Part shown: positions 1 to 10,545 of the stretch, piece after piece
Numbering within the stretch: the stretch's first letter is position 1
Layout of the letters: each line of letters starts with the position of its first letter
From: Diplonema papillatum
Lineage: Eukaryota > Euglenozoa > Diplonemea > Diplonemida > Diplonemidae
Assembly (NCBI GenBank): GCA_030068145.1
Contig: JAPJBO010000080.1
Coordinates: forward strand, 371,958-435,957
Direction of reading: 5' to 3'
Length of the DNA stretch: 64,000 nt
Notes under the pieces: model-generated
Seen by the model: only the letters and a program-made list of their open reading frames with translations
What the model was told of the DNA's origin: nothing
Databases searched by the model: none
Translations under genes and position numbers: made by a program

Positions 1-623
1 CCCTTCTTCCAACGCGGGGGAACTTTCACAGGGGGAGCAGAGGGGTCAAATGCGAGAAAGAGTGTGCCGTCGCCGCCTCTCTTGGCACTCCATTTCCCTC
101 CTGCCCCTTTCTCTGCCAGAACCTCCTCTCCGAGACGGCGCTGAAAACGAAAAAAAAAATATATATATATATATACAAATAAAGATCTCCGCAGCAAACA
201 CAAGCGAAGGAACAACCCAAGCAACAACTGTTTCAGGGCACTAGCCATCGGGGTAGCCTGACTTGTCCGACCAGGCGCACTAGGTCTGACACGCTGGGGT
301 CTGCGTGCCGATGGCATGAGTTTGCATCTCTAATACAATGCGCAGAATAGTTTGGAACCAGAGCAGTCCACCAGCTCACCAGGTCAGACAACTAGTGCCC
401 TTGAACTCTTTCCCCACTGCAAAGAAAACGCTGAAAAACAAAGAGAAAGAGCGGGCCGGCTTTGAAACTGAACGAGAGCTCCGCATTTGGAAGGCAAGAG
501 GGCAGCAATCAGAAAGGGGGGACGCTGTTCTCGAGCAGAAAACGACGTCGTCTTCGCAACCGAAGTGTTTTACTTATCATCGAGAGTTCTGGGTCAATGT
601 ATTGGTCTCGTTAAGTATGACAA
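1..623. other. No supported gene
   Basis: The stretch has only short open frames with no recognisable protein. An A-run passes into a short AT dinucleotide run near 150-175. I see no RNA gene. Confidence 0.5.
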
Positions 624-798
624 GCCGGTGGCGGCATGCTTTCAACTGCTCAATTGCAGCCGGTGGCGGCATGCTTTCAACTGCTCAATTGCAGCCGGTG
701 GCGGCATGCTTTCAACTGCTCAATTGCAGCCGGTGGCGGCATGCTTTCAACTGCTCAATTGCAGCCGGTGGCGGCATGCTTTCAACTGCTCAATTGCA
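624..798 (+). repeat. 35-bp tandem repeat, 5 copies
   Basis: Five almost identical 35-bp units follow each other exactly. Each contains GGTGGCGGCATGC and ends in CAATTGCA. The unit length is not a multiple of 3, and the open frames through it simply repeat the same peptide in three frames, so it is not taken as coding. Confidence 0.95.
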
Positions 799-1018
799 CA
801 AAGAGTTGGTCAAAGTAAGAACGCACCAGCGTTCAACAAAGCCTGTGGAAGTGCTCGCCTCGTTGATCCAAAACCTTGGCGTGGCAGCACGGGTTGATCT
901 AGCTAGACAACTGGCACCGAGGGAAACTTCCCGCGTTGGCAAGGTTGCGGCTCCATTTTAACCCGCGCGAATCTGTGGCTGTGGACCTACTCTTCCCCTC
1001 TTCCCAACCACGAGCACT

Positions 1019-1250
1019 CGTGACGGATTCGCCTGTGCTCTGGTAGCACGGGTGGTCCTGACTGACGAGCTACGAACAGCCGCGTGACAAACCAGACTCA
1101 CACCGCAGTCCTGTCTGCAGACACTCAGGTTCCGCGCTGATGATGGTCCGCCTTCTGTGTCCGTGGCTTAAAGGACCGAAACACGGCGCAGACGGGACCA
1201 GTGCGGTGTTGAGCACATACCCATTTCAAGCACGTTCTTGCAATCCCCCA
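1019..1250 (+). repeat. Dispersed repeat R1, copy 1
   Basis: About 230 bp nearly identical to 15611-15841. A diverged form lies at about 39806-39955. The copies share a run around a stated-order core (GGTTCCGCGCTGATGATGG) and end near TTCTTGCAATCCCC. No terminal repeats or coding capacity are visible. It is probably a non-autonomous mobile repeat or a fragment of one. Confidence 0.8.
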
Positions 1251-1584
1251 CACCCGAAGCGACGACAAGCGCGGCACACGCGACCCTTCCGGTCGAAGCT
1301 GGCGTTCGTTTCGTGCTCGTGTGTTGGCGAATCCGACGGTGACACCTTCCCCCCCGCCGTAGCTGCCTTTGGTGTAAATATGGTCCTTTGGCAGAGTGAG
1401 AGCCAATGCCCGCTCATCGCACCTTTAAGACACGGCTGCGCCGCGCGTGCTCTTGACAGTCGCTAGTGTGCACAGCCGTTGGGATTACAAGGGGTTTATC
1501 GGGCACTCGAGAGAGAGCTGTTCGTTCGACTACAGGAATCACTCGTTGTTTGCTTATAACAAGTGGACCGTGTACACCCTGTAG

Positions 1585-1685
1585 ACTCGGTCGAACAGCC
1601 TCCCTGGCCCTGCCCCGCGGCGTTTTGGCATGAGCCAGGAACCTCAAGGGGAGCAGCGCGAGAGGCATCGTCCACGCTTCATAAA
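1585..1685 (+). mobile_element. 3'-end fragment of a LINE A family element
   Basis: This stretch is a close match, in reverse complement, to the 3' untranslated end of LINE A at about 51010-51120, including GGCATGAGCCAGGAACCTC. It is therefore a severely 5'-truncated plus-strand copy, or a fragment, of the same non-LTR family. It shows that the family has more than one copy nearby. Confidence 0.7.
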
Positions 1686-1689
1686 GTTT

Positions 1690-2308
1690 ATGCATACGTG
1701 TGGTACGTTCATTCGCGTGCAAACTGACTCCCCGCTAAAACGCAACGAGAAGGATGTTCATGCTGACAGCGTGTGACATCGCATGTGGTCACGGCTTCTT
1801 CTACAATGCCACTGAGGAGGGCTTCTTTCCCGGTGCTGGCACGGGTAAGGACGGATAGGCAGCCGGTGACTGACTAATCGTGCGATCAACGAACAGAAAT
1901 AACAGAAAAGACAAAAGAAGCACCAACCAACCTTTTTCGGACGCCAAAGATAAAGCACAACGAACTCGTGTCGAACGGAGACTGAAAACTGTACCAGAAA
2001 CCTTAACTCGAAATTTTTGATTTCTTGACACAAGAAACAGTTAAAGGAAGGAACCCGGTTTCCCAGGATTGACAGCAACACAAATATACAGAACCGTCCC
2101 TTTGCACGTTCTTGAATCCCACCCCCCCCCCTGAGTATACCTGGTTCTTGGTGGCCGTACCACACGGAAATGAAGTTTTCTTTCCCGTCCGACGACTACC
2201 ATCACGCTCAACCAACCGGGTCTTTGGGTGGCTTGGCGGCTGTGTGTTCCTGCATGATGCACTAGTCAGTCACTTACTACTGATCTTACAAGTCATATAT
2301 CTTACTAC
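1690..2308. other. No supported gene
   Basis: Nothing recognisable was found on either strand. The open frames are short and overlap on opposite strands without a preferred frame. Confidence 0.4.
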
Positions 2309-2886
2309 GTATGACTACTGCAGTAGTCATGCTTACGAGGCAGTGCAAGTTCGCCTTACAAAGGGATTCCTTCACAAAAATGCGGTCGTATGACTACTGC
2401 AGTAGTAATGCTTACGAGGCAGTGCAAGTTCGCCTTACAAAGGGATTCCTTCACAAAAATGCGGTCGTATGACTACTGCAGTAGTAATGCTTACGAGGCA
2501 GTGCAAGTTCGCCTTACAAAGGGATTCCTTCACAAAAATGCGGTCGTATGACTACTGCAGTAGTAATGCTTACGAGGCAGTGCAAGTTCGCCTTACAAAG
2601 GGATTCCTTCACAAAAATGCGGTCGTATGACTACTGCAGTAGTAATGCTTACGAGGCAGTGCAAGTTCGCCTTACAAAGGGATTCCTTCACAAAAATGCG
2701 GTCGTATGACTACTGCAGTAGTAATGCTTACGAGGCAGTGCAAGTTCGCCTTACAAAGGGATTCCTTCACAAAAATGCGGTCGTATGACTACTGCAGTAG
2801 TAATGCTTACGAGGCAGTGCAAGTTCGCCTTACAAAGGGATTCCTTCACAAAAATGCGGTCGTATGACTACTGCAGTAGTCATAGG
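2309..2886 (+). repeat. 79-bp tandem repeat, 7 full copies plus a partial
   Basis: Units start at 2309, 2388, 2467, 2546, 2625, 2704 and 2783, with a partial eighth at 2862. They are nearly identical. Each unit contains the 16-bp palindrome GACTACTGCAGTAGTC or a one-base variant of it. The array ends in a poly-A run at about 2889-2902. Confidence 0.97.
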
Positions 2887-3139
2887 TAAAAAAAAAAAAA
2901 AACCCCACCGATCACCACAAGCACGCACTAAGCTGAACTTCACAAGCATCCAAAAGGTCGAAAGACACCAATCTGTACGTCCATTCGGATCGTCGGAAAC
3001 ACAAAACAGTAGGAATATTGGACCCCTAGTAAGAATGACTACTAAAAATAGTAAGGACTTTTCAGACTAGTCACGTCAAATCAGTAGCAAGCACTTTTTC
3101 AGTAGCAATATGGCTAGTCAGAACGCTGTTCTTTTTGCA

Positions 3140-3300
3140 TAAGCACCTGCTTTGTAGGAAATACTTGAGGAGGCTGCCAGCTGCAAAAGATCAAAGGAAG
3201 TAAATGTGCTGTACCCACACGAAACACGGTGAATCTGGGTTCAGTGGCGGGCGTAAGCGTTCAACAAAAAAGACCCATTTTGTAGTTGTATTGTTTCTCC
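3140..3300 (+). repeat. Dispersed repeat R2-like copy
   Basis: The segment from the phrase CATAAGCACCTGCTTTGTAGG through AAGCGTTCAACAAAAAAGACC is repeated at about 4243-4400. It is a diverged relative of the R2 copies at 15962, 38558 and 63350, which carry CATAAGCGCCAGCTTGAAAGG. It has no coding capacity of its own. Confidence 0.65.
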
Positions 3301-4242
3301 CCCTCTAGCCTCCTTCGAAGTAAGCACAAGGCAGCCCCTCGAGTATTTCCGAAGACTTTGTGCACCGTGTGGGCTGCAGATTCCCCAAAGAAAACTGCCC
3401 ATCGGAGGTTTCTTTTCGGGCAGCAGCAAGGAAACACAGGCCACCCAGCTGGTAACCAACCGCCTCCGGGGCGGCCTAGTTTGACACCCTGCTGTCGTTG
3501 GGTCGTTGGGGGAGGGAGAAAAAGAAGGAAAAAATAAATTCAAATACCAAAACAAAAGCGAAAGCGAAAAAAAAAAAAAAAAAAAAAAAAAAAACCCAGT
3601 CGGACAACCCGTTACAAGCGTTCACCGCCGACAACACACAAAACGGACGGCCTGACACACGCAGGCCTCGCCGGCTCCTCCGTTTGCTTAGTGTTCACCC
3701 CGTTCATTTTCTCTTTTTCTGTTTGCCCCTCACCTGTTTTCCCCCGTTTCCTTTCATTTTCCTGTGCCGTTCCTTTCTCGCTCTTTCCGTTCGACGGCAA
3801 ACCTCGCACACAAGCAAAGCCTGCGTAAGTCGAGACCGTTCCTATCCCATGGACTCGTTCCAGATCCGAGTTAGCATACTCGTACGCGCTCGATCAAATG
3901 GTCTGAGATGCAAAAAAAGGCTAACCCAAATTTGCGGAAAAGGAGAGGCCTCACCTCAGTCCAAAGTTCTGGAGGGGAGCCCAGCTGCCGGACAGAAGCC
4001 AAAGCCGAAGACGGCCACGCCCGATACAGGGGCACACAACGAAGGAAGAGAGAGAAGATCCCGAAAACGGGATAATAACAGAGGCGCCCAACGGCCTCAA
4101 GCACACCCGTGCTCCAGTATTTTTTCGAGACTGGAGGTCCTATGAACAAGCAATGTGAATAGCCTCTATTCGACCAACCCGGCTTTTCTTGGTGCAAAAA
4201 GTGTATTGTTTTTTGGAAAGCGCCGAGCTAGCTTTTTTTCTT

Positions 4243-4400
4243 TTGTATAAGCACCTGCTTTGTAGGAAATGCTTGAGGAGACAGTTGCGATAGATCAAAG
4301 GAGGTAAATGTGCTGTGGGCTGACGAAACACAGGTAAATCTGGGTTTAGTGGCGGGCGTAAGCGTTCAACAAAAAAGACCCACTTTGGTACCTTGGGGCT
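4243..4400 (+). repeat. Dispersed repeat R2-like copy
   Basis: A second copy of the 3140-3300 repeat. It is directly followed by the separate repeat R4. Confidence 0.65.
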
Positions 4401-4402
4401 TG

Positions 4403-4535
4403 GCGCTCGCGCTGAACACAAGCTCGTCGAGACGGTCAGCCGCAGGGCAGAGCGGACGGGGTTGTAGCACTGTGCTGCCTCCGATTCAAGCTTTGCAAGC
4501 TGTGGTTGACCGTCACGTTCCTGGACCAGGAGCGG
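4403..4535 (+). repeat. Dispersed repeat R4 (inverted partner at 33183-33300)
   Basis: This GC-rich stretch, with GACGGTCAGCCGCAGGGCAG, occurs in reverse complement at about 33183-33300 with few changes. Function unknown. The two copies lie in otherwise different surroundings, which suggests a mobile repeat. Confidence 0.75.
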
Positions 4536-4585
4536 CCTTTTTCTTTTTTCTTCTTCTTCTTTCTGAGGTTTTTGTGGTGGGCGCA

Positions 4586-4752
4586 ACCATGCGCAACTAT
4601 GCGCAACAGCCCAAAGAACTACGCGCAACTATGCGCAAGTATGCGGAACGACCCGAAAGTATGCGGAACAGCCCAAAACAACTATGCGCAACTATGCGGA
4701 ACGACCCGAAAGTATGCGGAACAGCCCAAAAAAACTAACTATGCGCAACTAT
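4586..4752 (+). repeat. Imperfect short tandem repeat (GCGCAACTAT type)
   Basis: Irregular repeats of ATGCGCAAC, ATGCGGAAC and GACCCGAAAGT run through the stretch. The short open frames across it have biased composition and are not counted as genes. Confidence 0.75.
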
Positions 4753-4849
4753 ACCGGTTTGGTGGTGTGACCTCCTGGGCTAGCCTGGTTCTCTAGCCTC
4801 CTTCGAAATGAGCACAAGGCAGTCCCTCGAGTATTTCCTTCCAAAAGGT

Positions 4850-4918
4850 ATGCGGGTGGCAGAGTGACCGGGCGCCAGCCTTCAGGCCGGTGGGCCCGGG
4901 TTCGAACCCCGCCCATGA
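4850..4918 (+). repeat. tRNA-like sequence, probable SINE head
   Basis: A good RNA polymerase III A box (TGGCAGAGTGAC, about 4857-4868) is followed by a perfect-looking B box (GGTTCGAACCC, 4899-4909) at tRNA-like spacing. The acceptor ends do not pair well and the anticodon stem has mismatches. I therefore read it as a tRNA-derived SINE head or a tRNA pseudogene rather than a working tRNA. The following 120 bases could be the SINE body. Confidence 0.5.
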
Positions 4919-5109
4919 CACTTTTCCGGTCGATGATTGTTTTCGAGGTTTGTTGCGTTTCCGGTCCAATGTGCCCGAAATTTGCGTTTCTTGCGGAGTT
5001 TCTCAGTATCTCGCGGTGTTTGGGGTCACCACGGGAAACGGAGTCGGGGGGGGGGTCCCAGCGCTCTTGTTAAGGATCAGCCACTTTGGCCGGATGGCCG
5101 GATAAACCA

Positions 5110-5412
5110 GACCCCCCCCCCCCCCCCCCTCCCCCCCCTCTACAGTGCAGTTGCCTTGGAGGCTGGGTGGTCAAATTCTCTAAGGTGAAATGGTCAAAAT
5201 TCCCTGCCAAAAGTGGGCCCACAAAAATTTTCCAAAGTGTGGTATTTGGGGTATTTGGGGCAAAAAAAAAATTTTTTTTTTCTGACCGCCCACCGTGGTG
5301 ACCACCTTAGAGTGTGACAGGTAGCGTCTCCCCCCTCCACAGTGAAAATAGCCTGAGGGGGGGGGGGGAGGGCCGGGGGATGGATGGGGGGGGGAGGGGG
5401 GGGGGGGGTCAG
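5110..5412. repeat. Poly-C and poly-G tracts
   Basis: A C-run at about 5113-5140 and G-rich runs at about 5357-5409 flank a unique stretch. Opposed C and G tracts could pair with each other. No gene is supported here. Confidence 0.8.
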
Positions 5413-5544
5413 CCGGCTGATGGCTGGATGGATGGTTCTTAACAAGATGCCTGGGGGGTCCGGGGGGGTCTCCCCGGGTACTGGCGCCGCACTTGCCGTC
5501 ACAGGCTAAACTTGCTACCACACCACACCGTGCCACACGCCGAA

Positions 5545-5660
5545 CTCAGCATCACCAGAACCCGAACTTTGCTTTGCTTCACCGGAACTTAGCTTCGCCC
5601 GGACTCAGCTGCCCGAACTTTGGTTCACTGGAACTTGGCTTCGCCCGAACTTTTCCGGAG
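5545..5660 (+). repeat. Short irregular repeat (TTCGCCCGAACTT type)
   Basis: Repeated CGAACTTTGCTTCGCCCG-like phrases occur here and again at 6175-6315, on both sides of the zinc-finger fragment and the hairpin. The two blocks may be ends of one decayed element. Confidence 0.6.
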
Positions 5661-5841
5661 ACGAAGAAGACACGGTCCGACCAGGATGTTGATAAGACAT
5701 CTCGGTAACGCTCAGCCACTGGAATGTTCCCACTGTGGGGCAACCGAAAAACTGAGCGGCGGATCTTTTGCCAACGCACGGGGTGTCGAAATCCACGAGC
5801 GCACCTGTGCAAAAAACCCCGCATGCCACCAAAGTACCTAG
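5620..5841 (+). pseudogene. C2HC zinc-finger fragment
   Basis: A 73-codon frame encodes one finger-like module near its end: CSHC, then 15-20 residues with a hydrophobic core, then an H-x3-C pair (HERTC). The same layout (CPHC ... THLRYC) is seen twice in the frame at 43621-44310. Such modules occur at the N terminus of several non-LTR retrotransposon proteins and in transposases, so a mobile-element origin is likely. No start, partner domain or downstream frame is preserved, so I treat it as a remnant. Confidence 0.35.
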
Positions 5842-6020
5842 CCCAGTCCTATCTGGAGCGCTGGCCCGGCGAGCTACGAGGGCACAAACCTTTTCCTTTT
5901 CCCCCGTCTCTTTTCCATTCTTGCATATCAGGCCTGCATGCCCTATCAAAAGCATTCGAAAAGAAAACAAACGAGCGTTTTACCACCTTGCGCGGTGTCA
6001 CGGGATGTTTGGCAGCCGCT

Positions 6021-6063
6021 AATGGTGTCAGCCGAAGCTTTACCAGCTTCGGCTGACACCATT
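6021..6063. repeat. Perfect hairpin, 19-bp arms
   Basis: The left arm is 6021-6039, the loop is TTACC, and the right arm is 6045-6063, with no mismatch. The arms start with AATGGTGTCAGCCGAAGC. It lies between the two CGAACTT repeat blocks. Confidence 0.95.
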
Positions 6064-6174
6064 TGCGCACTTAACCATGGTTAAGAAGACGACTGAAAGC
6101 ACAGACACGAAGATAGCTCAAAGCATTTGCAAAATAACACGAAAAGCCTCTAGGCAAAAACCCGTTTTCACATT

Positions 6175-6315
6175 TCTTCGCCCGAACTTTTCTTCGCCCG
6201 AACTCAGCCGTGCTTCACCCGAACTTTGCTTCGCCCGAACTTTGGTTCACCAGAAATTTGCATCACCCAAACTCAGCTGCGCCCGAACTTACTGTTTCCC
6301 GAACTTTAACAGCTG
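6175..6315 (+). repeat. Short irregular repeat (TTCGCCCGAACTT type), second block
   Basis: Same phrases as at 5545-5660. See that entry. Confidence 0.6.
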
Positions 6316-6766
6316 CCTCCAGTCTCGCCCCGCGCCGGCCTTTAGCCGAGCGCACGTACTTCCTGTGTGGCTAAAAAACCTTTTTCCACGACAATGGGGT
6401 TGGCTCAAAAACTTTTTTTTCGCCACAGGACCATCAAAGCCGGAAGCCACAACCTGCCGACCCTCCTAACACCATGCAAAAAGATCGGTCGAGAGGAAGT
6501 TTTTTGACCTCTTCTGTGAACCGTGATATTTTTTAGCCAACCAATCTCATTTTGTTGGCTAAGCGGAAAACCACTGCCGTGCTCTCGAAAACACACAGCC
6601 GCGAGCAACACGAAACCACCCAGAAGAAAAGCCAGGCACCAGGATCTTCCTGACGAGCACGCAACCCGGTGAACATAATCAAGAGTCGAAGATTAGCGTC
6701 GAAACCTCTTGGCTTTTCACGCCGTAGCAGAACGACCTTACCCTACCCAATCCCAAACACCCCCTA

Positions 6767-7868
6767 GATAGGTATACATAGCAGTGTATACCATAGATAG
6801 GTATACATAGCAGTGTATACCACAGATAGGTCTACATAGCAGTGTATACCACAGATAGGTCTACATAGCAGTGTATACCACAGATAGGTCTACATAGCAG
6901 TGTATACCACAGATAGGTCTACATAGCAGTGTATACCATAGATAGGTCTACATAGCAGTGTATACCATAGATAGGTATACATAGCAGTGTATACCACAGA
7001 TAGGTCTACATAGCAGTGTATACCACAGATAGGTCTACATAGCAGTGTATACCACAGATAGGTATACATAGCAGTGTATACCACAGATAGGTCTACATAG
7101 CAGTGTATACCACAGATAGGTCTACATAGCAGTGTATACCATAGATAGGTATACATAGCAGTGTATACCATAGATAGGTATACATAGCAGTGTATACCAT
7201 AGATAGGTCTACATAGCAGTGTATACCATAGATAGGTATACATAGCAGTGTATACCATAGATAGGTATACATAGCAGTGTATACCATAGATAGGTCTACA
7301 TAGCAGTGTATACCATAGATAGGTCTACATAGCAGTGTATACCATAGATAGGTATACATAGCAGTGTATACCATAGATAGGTATACATAGCAGTGTATAC
7401 CACAGATAGGTATACATAGCAGTGTATACCATAGATAGGTCTACATAGCAGTGTATACCATAGATAGGTCTACATAGCAGTGTATACCATAGATAGGTAT
7501 ACATAGCAGTGTATACCATAGATAGGTATACATAGCAGTGTATACCATAGATAGGTCTACATAGCAGTGTATACCATAGATAGGTCTACATAGCAGTGTA
7601 TACCATAGATAGGTCTACATAGCAGTGTATACCATAGATAGGTATACATAGCAGTGTATACCATAGATAGGTATACATAGCAGTGTATACCATAGATAGG
7701 TATACATAGCAATGTATACCATAGATAGGTATACATAGCAGTGTATACCATAGATAGGTCTACATAGCAGTGTATACCATAGATAGGTCTACATAGCAGT
7801 GTATACCATAGATAGGTCTACATAGCAGTGTATACCATAGATAGGTATACATAGCAATGTATACCATA
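6767..7868 (+). repeat. 29-bp minisatellite, block 1 (38 units)
   Basis: The span is exactly 38 x 29 bp. The unit reads GATAGGTATACATAGCAGTG and then TATACCATA. Variants are mainly TAC/TCT at the sixth to ninth bases and CAT/CAC near the end. The reverse strand lacks stop codons in all frames, which creates long artificial open frames. The block ends where the 5' flank of PL4 gene 1 is repeated (7869). Confidence 0.97.
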
Positions 7869-8150
7869 CAGGGACCCTTTTGACGAAGGCTACCCGACAA
7901 CTTTCACTCTGAAAACGACAGGATATACAAAGCAAAAAAGAAAAGAAAAAAGGACGATGGTTGCGCAGTGGCTGTTCGCAGCGAGCCTCGCCGCGGCGGC
8001 GAGTGGATTCGGCCTCACGACGAGCGAAACCTACTGTGTTCCAGGTGCGCCGCACCGGAGGCGTCTCATCATCAACTGGCGGTATCAACTCGATACTGTG
8101 GAAGGGGGAAGAGTACGTGGAGACCCCACGTTTCTACACACGCACATGCT
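7869..8150 (+). pseudogene. Broken duplicate of PL4 gene 1 5' flank and exon 1
   Basis: Bases 7869-7956 match 10456-10545, the leader of gene 1. Bases 7957-8138 match the start of its exon 1: the signal peptide beginning MVAQWLFAASLAAAA is kept. The copy has lost an internal stretch just after the TTSE residues, is frameshifted, and stops being similar after GAGACCCCA. It lies between the two minisatellite blocks, so block, flank and exon 1 were probably duplicated together and the left copy decayed. Confidence 0.85.
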
Positions 8151-8164
8151 TTGTTACTACCACA

Positions 8165-10455
8165 GATAGGTATACATAGCAGTGTATACCATAGATAGGT
8201 ATACAGAGCAGTGTATACCATAGATAGGTAGACATAGCAGTGTATACCATAGATAGGTATACAGAGCAGTGTATACCATAGATAGGTATACATAGCAGTG
8301 TATACCATAGATAGGTATACAGAGCAGTGTATACCATAGATAGGTATACATAGCAGTGTATACCATAGATAGGTATACATAGCAGTGTATACCATAGATA
8401 GGTATACATAGCAGTGTATACCATAGATAGGTATACATAGCAGTGTATACCATAGATAGGTATACATAGCAGTGTATACCATAGATAGGTATACATAGCA
8501 GTGTATACCATAGATAGGTATACATAGCAGTGTATACCATAGATAGGTATACAGAGCAGTGTATACCATAGATAGGTATACAGAGCAGTGTATACCATAG
8601 ATAGGTATCCAGAGCAGTGTATACCATAGATAGGTATACATAGCAGTGTATACCGTAGATAGGTATCCAGAGCAGTGTATACCATAGATAGGTATCCAGA
8701 GCAGTGTATACCATAGATAGGTATACATAGCAGTGTATACCATAGATAGGTATACATAGCAGTGTATACCATAGATAGGTATACATAGCAGTGTATACCA
8801 TAGATAGGTATACATAGCAGTGTATACCATAGATAGGTATCCAGAGCAGTGTATACCATAGATAGGTATACATAGCAGTGTATACCATAGATAGGTATAC
8901 AGAGCAGTGTATACCATAGATAGGTATACAGAGCAGTGTATACCATAGATAGGTATCCAGAGCAGTGTATACCATAGATAGGTATACATAGCAGTGTATA
9001 CCGTAGATAGGTATCCAGAGCAGTGTATACCATAGATAGGTATACATAGCAGTGTATACCATAGATAGGTATACAGAGCAGTGTATACCATAGATAGGTA
9101 TACAGAGCAGTGTATACCATAGATAGGTATCCAGAGCAGTGTATACCATAGATAGGTATACATAGCAGTGTATACCGTAGATAGGTATCCAGAGCAGTGT
9201 ATACCATAGATAGGTATACATAGCAGTGTATACCATAGATAGGTATACAGAGCAGTGTATACCATAGATAGGTATCCAGAGCAGTGTATACCATAGATAG
9301 GTATACATAGCAGTGTATACCATAGATAGGTATCCAGAGCAGTGTATACCATAGATAGGTATCCAGAGCAGTGTATACCATAGATAGGTATACAGAGCAG
9401 TGTATACCGTAGATAGGTATACAGAGCAGTGTATACCGTAGATAGGTATACATAGCAGTGTATACCATAGATAGGTATACAGAGCAGTGTATACCATAGA
9501 TAGGTATACAGAGCAGTGTATACCATAGATAGGTATCCAGAGCAGTGTATACCATAGATAGGTATACATAGCAGTGTATACCGTAGATAGGTATCCAGAG
9601 CAGTGTATACCATAGATAGGTATACATAGCAGTGTATACCATAGATAGGTATACAGAGCAGTGTATACCATAGATAGGTATCCAGAGCAGTGTATACCAT
9701 AGATAGGTATACATAGCAGTGTATACCATAGATAGGTATCCAGAGCAGTGTATACCATAGATAGGTATCCAGAGCAGTGTATACCATAGATAGGTATACA
9801 GAGCAGTGTATACCGTAGATAGGTATACAGAGCAGTGTATACCGTAGATAGGTATACATAGCAGTGTATACCATAGATAGGTATACATAGCAATGTATAC
9901 CATAGATAGGTATCCAGAGCAGTGTATACCATAGATAGGTATACAGAGCAGTGTATACCGTAGATAGGTATACAGAGCAGTGTATACCGTAGATAGGTAT
10001 ACATAGCAGTGTATACCATAGATAGGTATACAGAGCAGTGTATACCATAGATAGGTATACAGAGCAGTGTATACCATAGATAGGTATCCAGAGCAGTGTA
10101 TACCATAGATAGGTATACATAGCAGTGTATACCGTAGATAGGTATCCAGAGCAGTGTATACCATAGATAGGTATACATAGCAGTGTATACCATAGATAGG
10201 TATACAGAGCAGTGTATACCATAGATAGGTATCCAGAGCAGTGTATACCATAGATAGGTATACATAGCAGTGTATACCATAGATAGGTATCCAGAGCAGT
10301 GTATACCATAGATAGGTATCCAGAGCAGTGTATACCATAGATAGGTATACAGAGCAGTGTATACCGTAGATAGGTATACAGAGCAGTGTATACCGTAGAT
10401 AGGTATACATAGCAGTGTATACCATAGATAGGTATACATAGCAATGTATACCATA
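8165..10455 (+). repeat. 29-bp minisatellite, block 2 (79 units) with higher-order structure
   Basis: The span is exactly 79 x 29 bp. Three variant sites (TACATAG, TACAGAG or TCCAGAG, and CCAT or CCGT) mark the units. Using the CCGT and CAATG variants as markers, the order of variants between about 9408 and 9895 repeats with an offset of 551 bp (19 units) up to the end of the block. The block therefore grew recently by duplicating a 19-unit segment. It ends directly at the leader of PL4 gene 1. Confidence 0.95.
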
Positions 10456-10545
10456 CAGGGACCCTTTTGACGAAGGCTACCCGACAACTTTCACTCTGAA
10501 AACGACAGGATATACAAAGCAAAAAAGAAAAGAAAAAAGGGGACG

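Noticed and set aside
2309-2886. CRISPR-like array (also 20441-21165)
   Set aside because: The units repeat completely, with no variable spacers. These are ordinary tandem repeats in a eukaryotic setting.
4850-4918. Functional tRNA gene
   Set aside because: The acceptor stem cannot be formed and the anticodon arm has mismatches despite good A and B boxes.
8072-10522. Minus-strand open frames of 763-816 codons with repeated YGIHC/YLWYTLL peptides
   Set aside because: They are produced by the 29-bp minisatellite, which lacks stops in all minus frames. The three frames give the same peptides and there is no start or domain.
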